From positions 1-35,270 of the forward strand of contig JAKARW010000011.1 in assembly GCA_021819125.1 (NCBI GenBank): 35,270 bases of DNA, written 5' to 3'. The translations under genes and the position numbers were made by a program. Source of the DNA: Pseudomonadota bacterium (lineage in GTDB: Bacteria > Pseudomonadota > Gammaproteobacteria > Acidiferrobacterales > Acidiferrobacteraceae). Position 1 is the first letter of the stretch; each line of letters starts with the position of its first letter. The notes beneath the pieces are model-generated. The model did not search any database. It was given only the letters and a program-made list of their open reading frames with translations, and had not been told where the DNA came from. Shown here piece by piece: positions 18,067 to 27,150 of the stretch.

Positions 18067-19070
18067 CACCCCACCTCACCCCCGCCGGACAGGCCGGCAA
18101 GCCCGAGGGCCACGCGCTCGATCAGAACCCATGCATCCCCGCCCGCCCGTCCCTTATTGGTGCGGTCAAGCTCGGCGCAGGCCCGCCACAGGCCGCGCAG
18201 CCGCCGCGCCGGCAAGCGCCGCAGGGCCGCGAGCAGCAAGGCTTGGCGCGCCGGCCACACCCGCTCACTGCGAAAGAGCTCGGCCAAGGGCGCGCGGCGC
18301 GCCTGCCGGGCGGCCATGCGACACAGTAGGCGCACTTCGCGCGCAAGCGCCCATGATACCAGTATCGGGTCGCGGGCCTCCATCCGCAAGCGATTCGTGT
18401 AGCGATGGGTGGCGACCAGATCGCCCTTGAGGGCGGCGTCGGTCACCGCGAATACATCGAACCGCGCCTCATCGCCCATGATCGCGGCCAAGGCCTCGGC
18501 GTCCGGATGCGGCTCGGATTTAAGGCGCGCGATCGCGTCGGCGGCGGCCCCCATGTTGCCTTCCGTGAAATAACTGATACGCCGCGCAAGCTCTTCGTTC
18601 GAGATCCCGGCCTCGCGCAACCGCGCGCGCACCCACGCAAAGAGCGGCTCGCCTGCCAAAGGCGTGGCGATGACGACATGGCCCTCGCGCGATGCCGCCT
18701 CGACCCATGCCGCCTTCTGCGCGGCGCGATCGAGCGCGCCCGTTACTACGAGCAACACCGAGTCTGGCGCGACGAGCGGCAGGCACGCCGGCAACTCGCG
18801 ACCCAGACCCTCGCGGGCCTCGCGTGATCGCAGCTCATAGAGGGTGCGCGCGGCAAAGAGCGAAGGCGAGGCCAGGGCCTCTCGAAACTGCGCCCAGGAA
18901 AACCCGCTTTCCAGAAAGAAGCGCTGGCGCTCGCCGATCCCGGCGGCCGCGGCCGCCTCGATGATGCGCGTCACCGCCTCCTCCACCAGGAACGGTTCGT
19001 CCCCACACACGAGGTAGACGCGGCGCAGATCGTGGAGCCGCGCCGGAAGATCTTCGGCTTTAAGGTGCAT
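18066..19070 (-). CDS. holA: DNA polymerase III subunit delta
   Basis: Delta subunit of the clamp loader, which opens the sliding clamp. The 334-residue product has the N-terminal pattern [15 protein letters not shown], then [28 protein letters not shown], which is typical of HolA (SLF near the beta-binding element), and a C-terminal helical domain that forms the loader collar. The frame is open to 19247, but that extension is the shadow of lptE. The ATG at 19070 gives [20 protein letters not shown] and overlaps the lptE end by 11 bases. The lptE–holA order is conserved in gammaproteobacteria. Confidence 0.95.
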   Translation of the reverse strand: MHLKAEDLPARLHDLRRVYLVCGDEPFLVEEAVTRIIEAAAAAGIGERQRFFLESGFSWAQFREALASPSLFAARTLYELRSREAREGLGRELPACLPLVAPDSVLLVVTGALDRAAQKAAWVEAASREGHVVIATPLAGEPLFAWVRARLREAGISNEELARRISYFTEGNMGAAADAIARLKSEPHPDAEALAAIMGDEARFDVFAVTDAALKGDLVATHRYTNRLRMEARDPILVSWALAREVRLLCRMAARQARRAPLAELFRSERVWPARQALLLAALRRLPARRLRGLWRACAELDRTNKGRAGGDAWVLIERVALGLAGLSGGGEVG

Positions 19071-19611
19071 GGCGTTTGTGGGGTGGCGCGGCGACTGCCG
19101 GGGCGGGTGCAAGCGGCCCCTTGTAGGCCGCGAGCGCCCACACGATCTGGCGGGCGGCGGACACCCGCATGCGCCGCTCGAGATAGCTCTGTTCGCGGGC
19201 CATCGCCAGGGCATTCTCGGGATTGAAGCTGTACTCGCGCTGCACACGCACCGTGCGTGGCGCCATGAGCAATTTCCCGCCGGGCCCCATGAGACTGAAG
19301 GTCACGGCATAGTCGAGGAGATAGGCGCTCGCCCCGCCATTGCTGTTTAGGGTCACGACCACGGGGGTCATCATTTCGCCACCCAACACCACCGCCGGGG
19401 CCCGGCCGTGGTTGATGATCCGTACCCCGCGATCTTCCAGGGCCCGGCGCACGACGAGCACAAGCCCCGGATATTTAAGACCGCTCGTGGGCATGCTGAC
19501 CCGCAGGACCGCAAGCGAGGCCGGCAACGTGAACTCGCGCGCGCGGCGCAGATGAAAGCCGCAGCCTGCAAGCAGCAGCGCCGTAAGCCACACGGCCACA
19601 AGGCGCCTCAT
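19060..19611 (-). CDS. lptE: LPS-assembly lipoprotein LptE
   Basis: Outer-membrane lipoprotein that plugs the LptD barrel for lipopolysaccharide insertion. The N-terminus is a lipoprotein signal: MRRLVAVWLTALLLAGC with the lipidated Cys17, then GFHLRRA, the family's first mature residues. The body follows the LptE pattern (RALEDRGVRI, YLLDYAVTFSLMGPGG). I chose ATG 19611, nine bases after GAGGAG, over the TTG at 19617. The C-terminal tail is rich in Ala and Pro. It follows leuS after a 13-base gap and precedes holA, the conserved order. Confidence 0.93.
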   Translation of the reverse strand: MRRLVAVWLTALLLAGCGFHLRRAREFTLPASLAVLRVSMPTSGLKYPGLVLVVRRALEDRGVRIINHGRAPAVVLGGEMMTPVVVTLNSNGGASAYLLDYAVTFSLMGPGGKLLMAPRTVRVQREYSFNPENALAMAREQSYLERRMRVSAARQIVWALAAYKGPLAPAPAVAAPPHKRHAP

Positions 19612-19624
19612 GCGCAAACGCTCC

Positions 19625-22081
19625 TCATGCGCTCACGATATTGACGAGGCGCCCGGGGACCACCACCACCTTGGCCACCGATTTGCCCCCGAGATGGCGC
19701 ATCACCGCCTCATCGCCCAGGGCGCGCGCCTCGATCGCCGCCCGATCACAATCGGCGTCGACGGTGATCTCGGCGCGCCGCTTGCCGTTGACCTGCACAA
19801 CGAGGCGCACGGTGGCGCGCTTCAAGGCCTCGGCATCGACCGTAGGCCAAGGGGCATCGATGATCGCCTCCGGCATAAACCCCAGGTCCTGCCACAGGCG
19901 GTGGGTGATATGCGGCACGATCGGTGCGAGCAGACGCAACACGAGGCTCAAGCCCTCGTACGAAAGCCGCGTGCCGGAATCTGATGCCGGCTCGTCCAAA
20001 AGCCTTTGCAGGATATTAGCAAGGCCCATGCAAGCCGCCACCACGGTATTGAAGTGATACCGTTCGTAGTCGCGCAAGGCCTGATCGAGCAAGGCTTGCA
20101 TATCGGCGCGCAACGCCCTATGGCTCTCGTCATAGTCCCCGTTTGCGGGGCGCGGCCGTTGCGTGGCGGCGCGCGCAAGACCCCACAGCCGCCGGAGAAA
20201 CCGATGGGCGCCGGCCACCGCGTCGTCGCTCCACTCCAGGGACTGCTCCGGGGGCGCCGCAAACATGATGAAAAGCCGCGCGGTGTCGGCGCCGTATTGC
20301 TCGATCAAGGCCTGCGGATCGACGGTGTTCCCCTTGGATTTGGACATCTTGGTCCCGTCCTTCAGGACCATGCCCTGGGTGAGCAGGCGGGTGAACGGCT
20401 CGTCGTTGCCCAAAAGCCCCTCGTCGCGCAAGAGCTTGTTGAAAAACCGCGCATAAAGCAGATGGAGAATGGCGTGCTCTATGCCACCGATGTACTGGTC
20501 GACCGGCAGCCAATGGCGGACACGCGCATCAAGCATCCCGCGATCATTGTCATGACAACAGTAGCGGGCGTAGTACCAAGATGATTCCATGAAGGTGTCG
20601 AAGGTGTCGGTCTCGCGCCGCGCCGCGGTGCCGCACTGCGGGCAGGAGACGTTCACGAAATCCGCGCGCAAGGCAAGCGCCGAACCGCCCTGGGTGATGA
20701 CCACATCCTCCGGCAGCCGCACCGGCAGGTCCTGGTCCGGGACCGGGACCACGCCGCAGGCCTCACAGTAGATCATGGGGATCGGCGCGCCCCAGTAACG
20801 CTGCCGCGACACACCCCAGTCGCGCAGCCTGAGCTGGACGCGCGGGGCGCCGGCGCCGATCGAGGCCAGCGCCTCCACGACGCGCGCGCGCGCATCGTTC
20901 GAGGTAAGTCCGGTGAATGGGCCGGAATCCACGAGGCGCCCGGGGCCCGTGTAGGCCGCGTCGCGCACGAGATCCCCGGGCGCGCCTTGGTAGTCCTCCG
21001 GGACCACCACCGGGACGACCGGCAGACCATAGCGTTGCGCAAACGCAAAGTCGCGCTCATCGTGCGCGGGGACCGCCATCACCGCCCCCTCGCCATAGCC
21101 CATGAGCACGAAATTGGCGGCATAGACCGGTAGTGTGCCGCCGGTCAAGGGGTGGACCGCCCGCCGGCCGGTGTCGACGCCGCGTTTTTCCATGGTCTCG
21201 ACGGCCGCCTCGGCGGTCTGCGTCACGCGGCACTCTTCACGAAACCGCGCCACCTCCGGGCGCTCGGCGCAGGCCGCCACCGCCAGCGGGTGTTCGGCGG
21301 CCACCGCGAGATAGGTCGCGCCCATGAGCGTGTCCGGTCGGGTCGTGAATACGGTGAGCGTCCCGAAACCCTCGACCGTAAACCGGATCTCGGCCCCCTC
21401 GGAGCGCCCGATCCAGTTGCGCTGCATGGTCGCGACCCGCTCCGGCCACCCGGGAAGCCCATCGAGGCCGGCCAGGAGTTCATCGGCGTAGGCGGTGATA
21501 CGCAGGAACCATTGCGGGATCTCGCGGCGCTCGACCAGGGTATCGCAACGCCAGCAGCGCCCATCCACGACCTGTTCATTGGCGAGCACGGTCTGATCCT
21601 TGGGGCACCAATTGACCGGCGCGGTCGCGCGATAGGCAAGCCCCTTGCGGTACAGGCGCGTGAACAGCCATTGCTCCCAGCGGTAATACTCGGGACGGCA
21701 GGTGGCGATCTCGCGCCGCCAGTCATAGGCCAGACCGAGCCGCTTCAACTGATCGCGCATGGCGGCGATATTGTCATAGGTCCATTGCGCGGGCGCCACC
21801 CCATTGCGCTCGGCGGCGCCCTCGGCGGGCAGCCCGAAGGCGTCCCAACCCATGGGCTGCAGAACGTTCATGCCCTGCATACGCCGCCAGCGGCTGATCA
21901 CATCCCCGAGCGTGTAGTTGCGCACATGCCCCATGTGCAGGCGCCCTGACGGGTAGGGAAACATGGACAGGCAATAGAACTTCGGGCGGGAGTCATCCTC
22001 GGTCACCTCGAAACTTCGGGCCTGCGCCCAGAACGCCTGGGCCTCGCGCTCTACATCGATCGGGGAATAACGGTCGTCCAT
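19625..22081 (-). CDS. leuS: Leucyl-tRNA synthetase
   Basis: Class I aminoacyl-tRNA synthetase of 818 residues. The HIGH-type motif is HMGH at residues 49-52 ([15 protein letters not shown]) and KMSKS is at 578-582. The CP1 editing domain contains [21 protein letters not shown] and the conserved [16 protein letters not shown]. The anticodon-binding helices and the C-terminal domain are complete. The ATG at 22081 has AAGG five bases upstream. It opens the run leuS–lptE–holA–proA–nadD–rsfS–rlmH and is preceded by a strong hairpin in the leader (22146-22183). Confidence 0.98.
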   Translation of the reverse strand: MDDRYSPIDVEREAQAFWAQARSFEVTEDDSRPKFYCLSMFPYPSGRLHMGHVRNYTLGDVISRWRRMQGMNVLQPMGWDAFGLPAEGAAERNGVAPAQWTYDNIAAMRDQLKRLGLAYDWRREIATCRPEYYRWEQWLFTRLYRKGLAYRATAPVNWCPKDQTVLANEQVVDGRCWRCDTLVERREIPQWFLRITAYADELLAGLDGLPGWPERVATMQRNWIGRSEGAEIRFTVEGFGTLTVFTTRPDTLMGATYLAVAAEHPLAVAACAERPEVARFREECRVTQTAEAAVETMEKRGVDTGRRAVHPLTGGTLPVYAANFVLMGYGEGAVMAVPAHDERDFAFAQRYGLPVVPVVVPEDYQGAPGDLVRDAAYTGPGRLVDSGPFTGLTSNDARARVVEALASIGAGAPRVQLRLRDWGVSRQRYWGAPIPMIYCEACGVVPVPDQDLPVRLPEDVVITQGGSALALRADFVNVSCPQCGTAARRETDTFDTFMESSWYYARYCCHDNDRGMLDARVRHWLPVDQYIGGIEHAILHLLYARFFNKLLRDEGLLGNDEPFTRLLTQGMVLKDGTKMSKSKGNTVDPQALIEQYGADTARLFIMFAAPPEQSLEWSDDAVAGAHRFLRRLWGLARAATQRPRPANGDYDESHRALRADMQALLDQALRDYERYHFNTVVAACMGLANILQRLLDEPASDSGTRLSYEGLSLVLRLLAPIVPHITHRLWQDLGFMPEAIIDAPWPTVDAEALKRATVRLVVQVNGKRRAEITVDADCDRAAIEARALGDEAVMRHLGGKSVAKVVVVPGRLVNIVSA

Positions 22082-22295
22082 CGAACCTTGGGCTCGCTTC
22101 GCTAGGGCAAACCGCTATTATCCATGGAATGACCCGGTACGTCTTGGGGGGCGCCTGCCCGGCCTTTAGGCCTCCTGCCCCCCGGCGTCGCCACCATCCG
22201 GATAAGCGTCGGCGGCATGGGTGCTGGTGCCGTTCAGCCTGGTCACCAGAGGCTTCAGCAGGTTGCAAAGTGCGCATAGCGCATGGTCGCGCGAC
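22082..22295. other. Gap between the toxin gene and leuS, with a strong hairpin
   Basis: About 214 bases without a supported gene. On the minus strand, GGGGGGC (22183-22177) pairs with GCCCCCC (22152-22146), and inside it GGCC-TAAA-GGCC forms a second short stem, separated by an unequal internal loop. There is no T-run on either side, so it is not a standard intrinsic terminator. A minus-strand frame ending at 22166 reads like a possible C-terminal tail of a lost gene (NLLKPLVTRLNGTSTHAADA), but this is weak. Confidence 0.45.
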
Positions 22296-23165
22296 TCAAT
22301 TTCGCAGCGCCATGGCGCGCAACAGGGCATCGATCTGCCCGAATGCGTCCTGCTGCCACTGTTCGGGTGTGCGATCACCCAGCGCGCGCGTGTCTTCGAC
22401 GAAGCGCCTCACGCAGGTAGGGCCATAACCCTCGAAGGTGTCAAACTTGTCGGCGATGTGCCGGAAACCACGCTCGCCGCTCGGATGCCCCAGCAGAGGG
22501 CGACATTCCTGTGCCAGCACCTCAATGCCGCCAGGGTAGTTCCGCACACAGTAGTAGATGTCGTAGGCGTCCTTGCGCTTGTAGCGGCCCGCCAACGCAT
22601 GACCCTTCATCGCTAGCAGCGCGGGGATCGAGCACACCGCGATCTCCACGCGGTTGGTTCCGCCATCGGGCATCGGCCCCGCCACCGCGACCAGTTGGTA
22701 GAACCGTATCGCCAGATCGGCGCCATCGGCCCGCTGCACCGCAAAATCATTGATCAACGGAGGATCGTTCTTGACGATTTCCGCGTCACGCGGCATCAAG
22801 AAATCGACCACGACGTCGATCGCCTCTCCACCATCTCGCGCGGGAACCTGGCGCACCAGTTGGAAGCGCCGAAGCCCCTCGCGCTGGGCGTATCCATGGC
22901 CTTGAAGTGCGCCGATCAAGATCGCGTACTCGCCGTCGCCGAGCGCTTTTGCGTCCAGGCCGACGTCCACGTCGAGTGTGCCGACATGCGGCATGTCCTC
23001 GTTGGCCAGTAGCAGCCAAGGAACCGCGCCGCCGATGATGGCGAACTTGCCCTTGAAGCTCCCAAGGATCTGGCCGATCTCGATCAACACCGATTTCACG
23101 GCTGCGGTCGTCCGGTCGTCGTATTCGGCGGCCGACTGTGGTTCCTGGGATGTCATTTGGGCCAT
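22296..23165 (-). CDS. AbiEii-type nucleotidyltransferase toxin
   Basis: A 289-residue protein of the AbiEii/AbiGii nucleotidyltransferase-like family, the toxin of type IV toxin-antitoxin modules. The nucleotidyltransferase core is FAIIGGAVPWLLL followed by TLDVDVGLD: Gly45-Gly46, then Asp65 and Asp67 as metal ligands. Later family motifs appear as AMKGHALAGR and KRKDAYDIYYCVRNY (Lys187, Lys198, Asp199, Asp202). The best-studied relatives block growth by modifying tRNA or other targets, and some modules protect against phage. The start is at 23165, after AAAGG, and overlaps the antitoxin gene's 3' end by 13 bases. Target and activity here are unknown. Confidence 0.85.
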   Translation of the reverse strand: MAQMTSQEPQSAAEYDDRTTAAVKSVLIEIGQILGSFKGKFAIIGGAVPWLLLANEDMPHVGTLDVDVGLDAKALGDGEYAILIGALQGHGYAQREGLRRFQLVRQVPARDGGEAIDVVVDFLMPRDAEIVKNDPPLINDFAVQRADGADLAIRFYQLVAVAGPMPDGGTNRVEIAVCSIPALLAMKGHALAGRYKRKDAYDIYYCVRNYPGGIEVLAQECRPLLGHPSGERGFRHIADKFDTFEGYGPTCVRRFVEDTRALGDRTPEQWQQDAFGQIDALLRAMALRN

Positions 23166-24241
23166 GAGAGCCTTTCCTGGCGCAAGTGCTCGGCGGCCTC
23201 GCTGCCGCGTTCGCCAGCAATGGACAGATCAAGGTAGGTTTGGATCGGGCTCGTGCAGACCGCGCCTGGTGCAGGCTCGATCGTGTCGGCGAGTAATCCC
23301 GAGTCCTTCGGCACGGTGATGACCACGTTCTCGCCTTTCGAGGCAGGCGCAAGCTTCAGCGCGGCCTGGAGCTTGCGCAGACCTTCCTCGTCGGCAAAGA
23401 AGTAGTGCGTGCCGGTGCGCCCGTAAGGGGCAAGCCACTGCGCTGCCGAGAAGGAGGCGAAGACAGCGCGTCCGGGGCCGCCTTCGGCGCGCAGCGCGCT
23501 ACGGGCCGCATCTTCGAATGCGCTGCCATGCAATGGCGTGTAGAACCACAGCCGCTTACCGGGCGGTGCGATGTAGCTGTCTTGCCATGCGTTAAGCAGC
23601 GCGCCCGGCTCTGAGAGGACAAGGCCATCGTCCGACGCGCGCGCCCATTCCTGATCGATCAAGCGGGCGCGCACATTGCTGACGTGCCCGAGGCTGACCC
23701 CGGAGATTTTCGACAACTCGGTGACGCGCCATGCGCGGGAGGGCTCGCGCAGCATGATGCGCAGAACTTGGGCCGACTTAGGCCTGAACAGGGACTTCAG
23801 TTCGCGTCGTACGGTCGCGGCCTTGCCTGCCACCATGCGTTCGATGAACAGGCCATCAAATGCAATTCGGGCGTTCCCCTCGAGATCGAGATATCCGACG
23901 TGCTTCTCTTCACACAACTGCCTCACCGCAGGTGAGATATAAGGTGCGATAAAGACCGGCGTCGCCTGCGGGGTTCGCTGCGCCACATAATCCCGTAGCT
24001 CCAGTAGCGCAGAACGGGCATACCGTGGTTGCCCGTTCGGCTTGTACTCGCAGATGAGCATGTGTGGCCGCTCATCCACGAGTAACCGGGCGATCAAGTC
24101 CGGCCTCCAACCGCCGGACACGGCCCCGGCCTCGGCCTCGATACCTTCGATTTGAAGGACCGGGATCTTCTCGAGCAGCCGTCGCAATGCCTCGCCTGCG
24201 CGCGCAACTTCCTCTTTCATTGCATCTACCACTTTCAGCAT
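23153..24241 (-). CDS. AbiEi-type antitoxin with winged-helix domain and PD-(D/E)XK-like N-terminus
   Basis: A 362-residue protein, probably the antitoxin and repressor of the AbiEi/AbiEii module. Residues about 40-90 show a PD-(D/E)XK-like pattern: Pro47-Asp48 in GGWRPDLIARLL, then Glu65-x-Lys67 in MLICEYKPNGQPRYAR, as in restriction-endonuclease-like folds. A winged helix follows at about 152-215 (AQVLRIMLREPSRAWRVTEL, SGVSLGHVSNVRARLI). The C-terminal region ending in PIQTYLDLSIAGERGSEAAE is typical of this antitoxin branch. Two starts are possible, 24241 and 24220; a 22-bp palindrome is centred on the first, so the second may be the true one. It precedes the toxin gene with a 13-base overlap. 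Whether the nuclease-like part is active is unknown. Confidence 0.8.
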   Translation of the reverse strand: MLKVVDAMKEEVARAGEALRRLLEKIPVLQIEGIEAEAGAVSGGWRPDLIARLLVDERPHMLICEYKPNGQPRYARSALLELRDYVAQRTPQATPVFIAPYISPAVRQLCEEKHVGYLDLEGNARIAFDGLFIERMVAGKAATVRRELKSLFRPKSAQVLRIMLREPSRAWRVTELSKISGVSLGHVSNVRARLIDQEWARASDDGLVLSEPGALLNAWQDSYIAPPGKRLWFYTPLHGSAFEDAARSALRAEGGPGRAVFASFSAAQWLAPYGRTGTHYFFADEEGLRKLQAALKLAPASKGENVVITVPKDSGLLADTIEPAPGAVCTSPIQTYLDLSIAGERGSEAAEHLRQERLSWPK

Positions 24242-24252
24242 GTGCTGAAAGT
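24231..24252. promoter_or_regulatory. 22-bp palindrome, candidate operator of the toxin-antitoxin pair
   Basis: ACTTTCAGCA-TG-TGCTGAAAGT is a perfect inverted repeat with 10-base arms and a 2-base centre. It sits on the first candidate start codon of the antitoxin gene and directly upstream of the second (24220). AbiEi antitoxins are known to repress their own operon by binding inverted repeats near the promoter, so this is the natural operator. The match is read from the sequence; the binding is inferred. Confidence 0.65.
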
Positions 24253-24266
24253 ATCATTTTTAGTGA

Positions 24267-24291
24267 TAAAAGGCCAGGGTTAGCCCCATGG
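24267..24291 (-). terminator. Weak candidate intrinsic terminator after lnt
   Basis: On the minus strand CCA-t-GGG-gctaa-CCC-TGG forms a short hairpin followed by CCTTTTATC. It lies 58 bases past the lnt stop codon and just before the toxin-antitoxin start, so it could separate the two transcription units. The stem is only six pairs with a bulge and the T-run is four, so the call is weak. Confidence 0.35.
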
Positions 24292-24348
24292 AAGCCCGGC
24301 TTAAACCCAGATCCCGTGGGCTCATAAGGCTTCATCCCGCAACCCGAC

Positions 24349-25857
24349 TCAGCGCAGGGATGACGGCCTCGCGCGGCGTCGCCGCCATCCGGCCACGGCC
24401 ACGATAAGGGAGAGCGCCGCCAGAACGCCTCTGTCGCCCAAGCGATCATAGGGTGTGAGCCCCGCATAGGGCTGGGCGACCACCGTCAACACCCCCTCGC
24501 GAAAGGGGGCGAGCTCCGCACGGATTTGCCCGGTATGGCCAATGAGCGCCGTGATGCCATCGTTGGTCGCGATCGCCATATCGCGGCCGGCCTCGGCGGC
24601 CCGCAGTTGCGCGATCTGGAGCTGCTGGGCGGCCTCGTTCGAATGCCCATACCACGAGTCGTCGCTCACATTCACGAGCAAGGTGGCGCCCGGCAGGCCC
24701 TGCGTGACCAGGGGGCCGTAGGCAACCTCATAACAGATCGAGGCGCCGATGCGGGCGTGGGCAATGGGCAGAGGGGGCTCGGCGCCATGCCAGGGGGTAA
24801 AGCTCGCCATAGGGATGTGCAGGACATCCAGGACCGGGTTCAGCAACGCCGGCCACGGCAGATACTCGCCGAACGGTACCAGGTGGCGCTTGCGGTAGAA
24901 GCCGTCATGGCGCCCTATGCTCATGACGGCGTTGTAGACAGGCCCGTTCGGATCGTCGGCATTGCCTTCGATGAGGCCGAACAAAAAGTGGCGGCCGCCG
25001 GCGCGTGCCAGGCGCTGCATGTAGGGTATGAATCGCCGTCGCAGCTGATGCGAATAGGTGGGGATCGCGGTCTCGGGCCAGATGACCAGGTGGCCATCGC
25101 TCTTGGCGGTCAAGCGCAGATAGCGCCGGATGATCATGCGCAGCGTGCCTGGACGCCACTTGATGGTAGGCAAGACATCGCCCTGCACGAGCGAGGTGGT
25201 AACCGGGGCGCCCGCACGATGCACGAAGGTCAGTCCGGCGAGCGCCGGCGTCACGCCCAATAGAAGGAGTACCGGCAAAAGGCCCCGCCACCGCCCACGC
25301 AAGGCATCCACGGCAAGCGCGCCGGACACGGTGAGGATAAACGACAAGCCCAAGACACCCACAAGCGGCGCCCACGCCATGAGCGGCGGCAGGCTTGCCG
25401 CATACCCGACATCGAGCCAGGGAAAGCCGGTGAGAAACACCCCGCGCACCCACTCACCCAGCACCCAGATCGCGGCAAAGAGCCAGGGGTCGAGGCTGTC
25501 GCCGCCGCGCAGGCGGGCAAAGGCCGCGCAGGCAAGCCCCGCGTAGGACGCGAGTATGGCGATGAACAAGGCGCAGGCGAGCGCCGCAAGCGGCGCCGGC
25601 ATGCCGCCGAAACGCGCCAGCGTAAGATAGATCCAGGGCACACCGAAGGCAAACAGCCCCGCGCCGAAGGCCAAACCGCGAATAAAGGCCGGACGGCCGG
25701 CCACGGTCTTGAGAAGCGCGTACAGGATCGCCAGGGCGAGCGGCGCGACCCATGGCTGACGGTAGGGGGCAAAGGCCAGGTTCAAGGCCGCGCCCGCCAG
25801 GAACGCGACCGGCCACCGCGGAAATCCGCTAACCGGCCACTTGGCTTTCTTCAGCAA
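24349..25857 (-). CDS. lnt: Apolipoprotein N-acyltransferase
   Basis: Inner-membrane enzyme that adds the third acyl chain to lipoproteins before Lol sorting. The first 210 or so residues form several membrane spans (for example FLAGAALNLAFA, PLALAILYALL, FGAGLFAFGVPWIYL). The periplasmic nitrilase-like domain then shows the catalytic triad Glu262 (IWPETAIPTY), Lys323 (FYRKRHLVPFGEY) and Cys375 (SICYEVAYG). A final membrane span near LGDRGVLAALSLIVAVAG is followed by a basic tail. The product has 502 residues, normal. The start lies inside corC, a 29-base overlap, as part of the miaB–phoH–ybeY–corC–lnt run. Confidence 0.97.
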   Translation of the reverse strand: MLKKAKWPVSGFPRWPVAFLAGAALNLAFAPYRQPWVAPLALAILYALLKTVAGRPAFIRGLAFGAGLFAFGVPWIYLTLARFGGMPAPLAALACALFIAILASYAGLACAAFARLRGGDSLDPWLFAAIWVLGEWVRGVFLTGFPWLDVGYAASLPPLMAWAPLVGVLGLSFILTVSGALAVDALRGRWRGLLPVLLLLGVTPALAGLTFVHRAGAPVTTSLVQGDVLPTIKWRPGTLRMIIRRYLRLTAKSDGHLVIWPETAIPTYSHQLRRRFIPYMQRLARAGGRHFLFGLIEGNADDPNGPVYNAVMSIGRHDGFYRKRHLVPFGEYLPWPALLNPVLDVLHIPMASFTPWHGAEPPLPIAHARIGASICYEVAYGPLVTQGLPGATLLVNVSDDSWYGHSNEAAQQLQIAQLRAAEAGRDMAIATNDGITALIGHTGQIRAELAPFREGVLTVVAQPYAGLTPYDRLGDRGVLAALSLIVAVAGWRRRRARPSSLR

Positions 25858-26692
25858 TCGGAACGACTTTCAGGAGATGGACACGCCGCGAGTCGGCACG
25901 CAGCACCTCGAACCGCAACCCGCCGATGTCGAGGCGCTCGCCACGCTTGGGGACACGACCGAGCGCGGTCATGACGAGGCCGCCGATGGTATCCACCTCC
26001 TCGTCATCGTAATGGGTGCCGAAATATTCGTTGAACTCCTTGATCGGGGTAAGCGCCTTGGCCACGAACTCGTGTTCGGCCCGCTGCATGATCATGACGT
26101 CATCGGCATCGAAATCGTGCTCGTCTTCGATGTCGCCCACGATCTGCTCCAGGACATCCTCGATCGTGACAAGACCCGCCACGCCACCATACTCGTCGAC
26201 CACGATAGCCATGTGATTGCGACTGGAACGAAAATCGCGCAGCAGAACATCGAGGCGCTTGCTCTCCGGCACGAATACCGCCGGCCGCAACAGATCGTAG
26301 ACATTGAACGACGCGCGTTGCTCGTTATGGAAATACCGCAGCAGATCCTTCGCCAAAAGGATCCCCACGACCTTGTCCTTGTCCCCATCGATCACCGGGA
26401 AGCGTGAGTGACCGGTCTCGATGACCCGCGGCAGATAACTTTCAGGCGACTCCTCGCGATCGATCACATCCATTTGCGCGCGCGGGACCATGATGTCGCG
26501 GACCCGCATCTCGGCGACCTGGAATACCCCCTCGATCATATCGAGGGCGTCGCTTCCTATAAGCCCGCGTTCGTGGGCATCGCGCAACGTCTCGCGCAAC
26601 GCGTCCCGATCCTCCGGCGCCCCCCATAAGACATGCCCCAACCGGTCGAGGAACGACCGCCCAGGTCCGTGGCCACTATCGTCCTGAGCCAT
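25829..26692 (-). CDS. corC: CorC/YbeX-family CBS-domain protein
   Basis: A 287-residue cytoplasmic protein with two CBS domains (about residues 62-125 and 130-185: VRDIMVPRAQMDVIDREESP; HMAIVVDEYGGVAGLVTIED) and a C-terminal CorC/HlyC transporter-associated domain (about 205-282). It lacks the membrane DUF21 region, as YbeX does. YbeX has been linked to magnesium homeostasis and ribosome metabolism. It starts three bases after the ybeY stop and overlaps the lnt start; the ybeZ–ybeY–ybeX–lnt order is the same as in E. coli. Confidence 0.95.
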   Translation of the reverse strand: MAQDDSGHGPGRSFLDRLGHVLWGAPEDRDALRETLRDAHERGLIGSDALDMIEGVFQVAEMRVRDIMVPRAQMDVIDREESPESYLPRVIETGHSRFPVIDGDKDKVVGILLAKDLLRYFHNEQRASFNVYDLLRPAVFVPESKRLDVLLRDFRSSRNHMAIVVDEYGGVAGLVTIEDVLEQIVGDIEDEHDFDADDVMIMQRAEHEFVAKALTPIKEFNEYFGTHYDDEEVDTIGGLVMTALGRVPKRGERLDIGGLRFEVLRADSRRVHLLKVVPIAEESQVAG

Positions 26693-26695
26693 GGC

Positions 26696-27148
26696 TCACT
26701 GATAGGGGTCCGTAAACCCCATACCCGTCAATATCCGTGTCTCCCGCGCTTCCATTACCCGTGCGTCCTGGTCTGTCTCGTGGTCGAACCCTTGAAGGTG
26801 CAGTATACCGTGAATGACGAGATGCGCCCAATGGTCGTTTTCCGGACGGCCGGCCTTCAAGGCCTCGGCCTTCACGAGCGGCGCGCAAATGACGATGTCA
26901 CCCAGAAACCGGATCTTGCCCAAGGGCGCGTCATCATACGGAAAGGACAACACGTTGGTCGGCCCGGTCCGCCCCCGAAACCGCGTGTTGAGCTCCGCCG
27001 CCTCCGATTCGGCGACGATACGCAGGCCCACGCGCACGCTGCCCTCGGTATCCGCGAGCGCCGCCTTGCACCAGCGGATGAATGCCGGACGCACAGGCAC
27101 GGCACAACCATCACACGCCACCGTAAGATCGATATGCGCGCGGCGCAC
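26696..27148 (-). CDS. ybeY: Endoribonuclease YbeY (16S rRNA maturation)
   Basis: Metal-dependent RNase for 16S rRNA 3' maturation and ribosome quality control. The zinc motif is HGILHLQGFDH at residues 113-123, with His113, His117 and His123 as ligands. The preceding RFRGRTGPTNVLSFPYDD and LGDIVIC are also conserved. The start is GTG at 27148, two bases after the phoH stop; no in-frame ATG fits. The product has 150 residues. The cysteines near the N-terminus (Cys12, Cys15, Cys27) are not a family feature. Confidence 0.96.
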   Translation of the reverse strand: MRRAHIDLTVACDGCAVPVRPAFIRWCKAALADTEGSVRVGLRIVAESEAAELNTRFRGRTGPTNVLSFPYDDAPLGKIRFLGDIVICAPLVKAEALKAGRPENDHWAHLVIHGILHLQGFDHETDQDARVMEARETRILTGMGFTDPYQ

Positions 27149-27150
27149 GC

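Noticed and set aside
18066-19247. holA starting at 19247 (393 codons)
   Set aside because: The first 59 codons are a shadow of lptE; the family N-terminus begins at the ATG at 19070.
22082-22295. A T-box or other leucine-responsive leader of leuS
   Set aside because: No specifier-loop or T-box consensus and no antiterminator; T-boxes are essentially absent from gammaproteobacteria.
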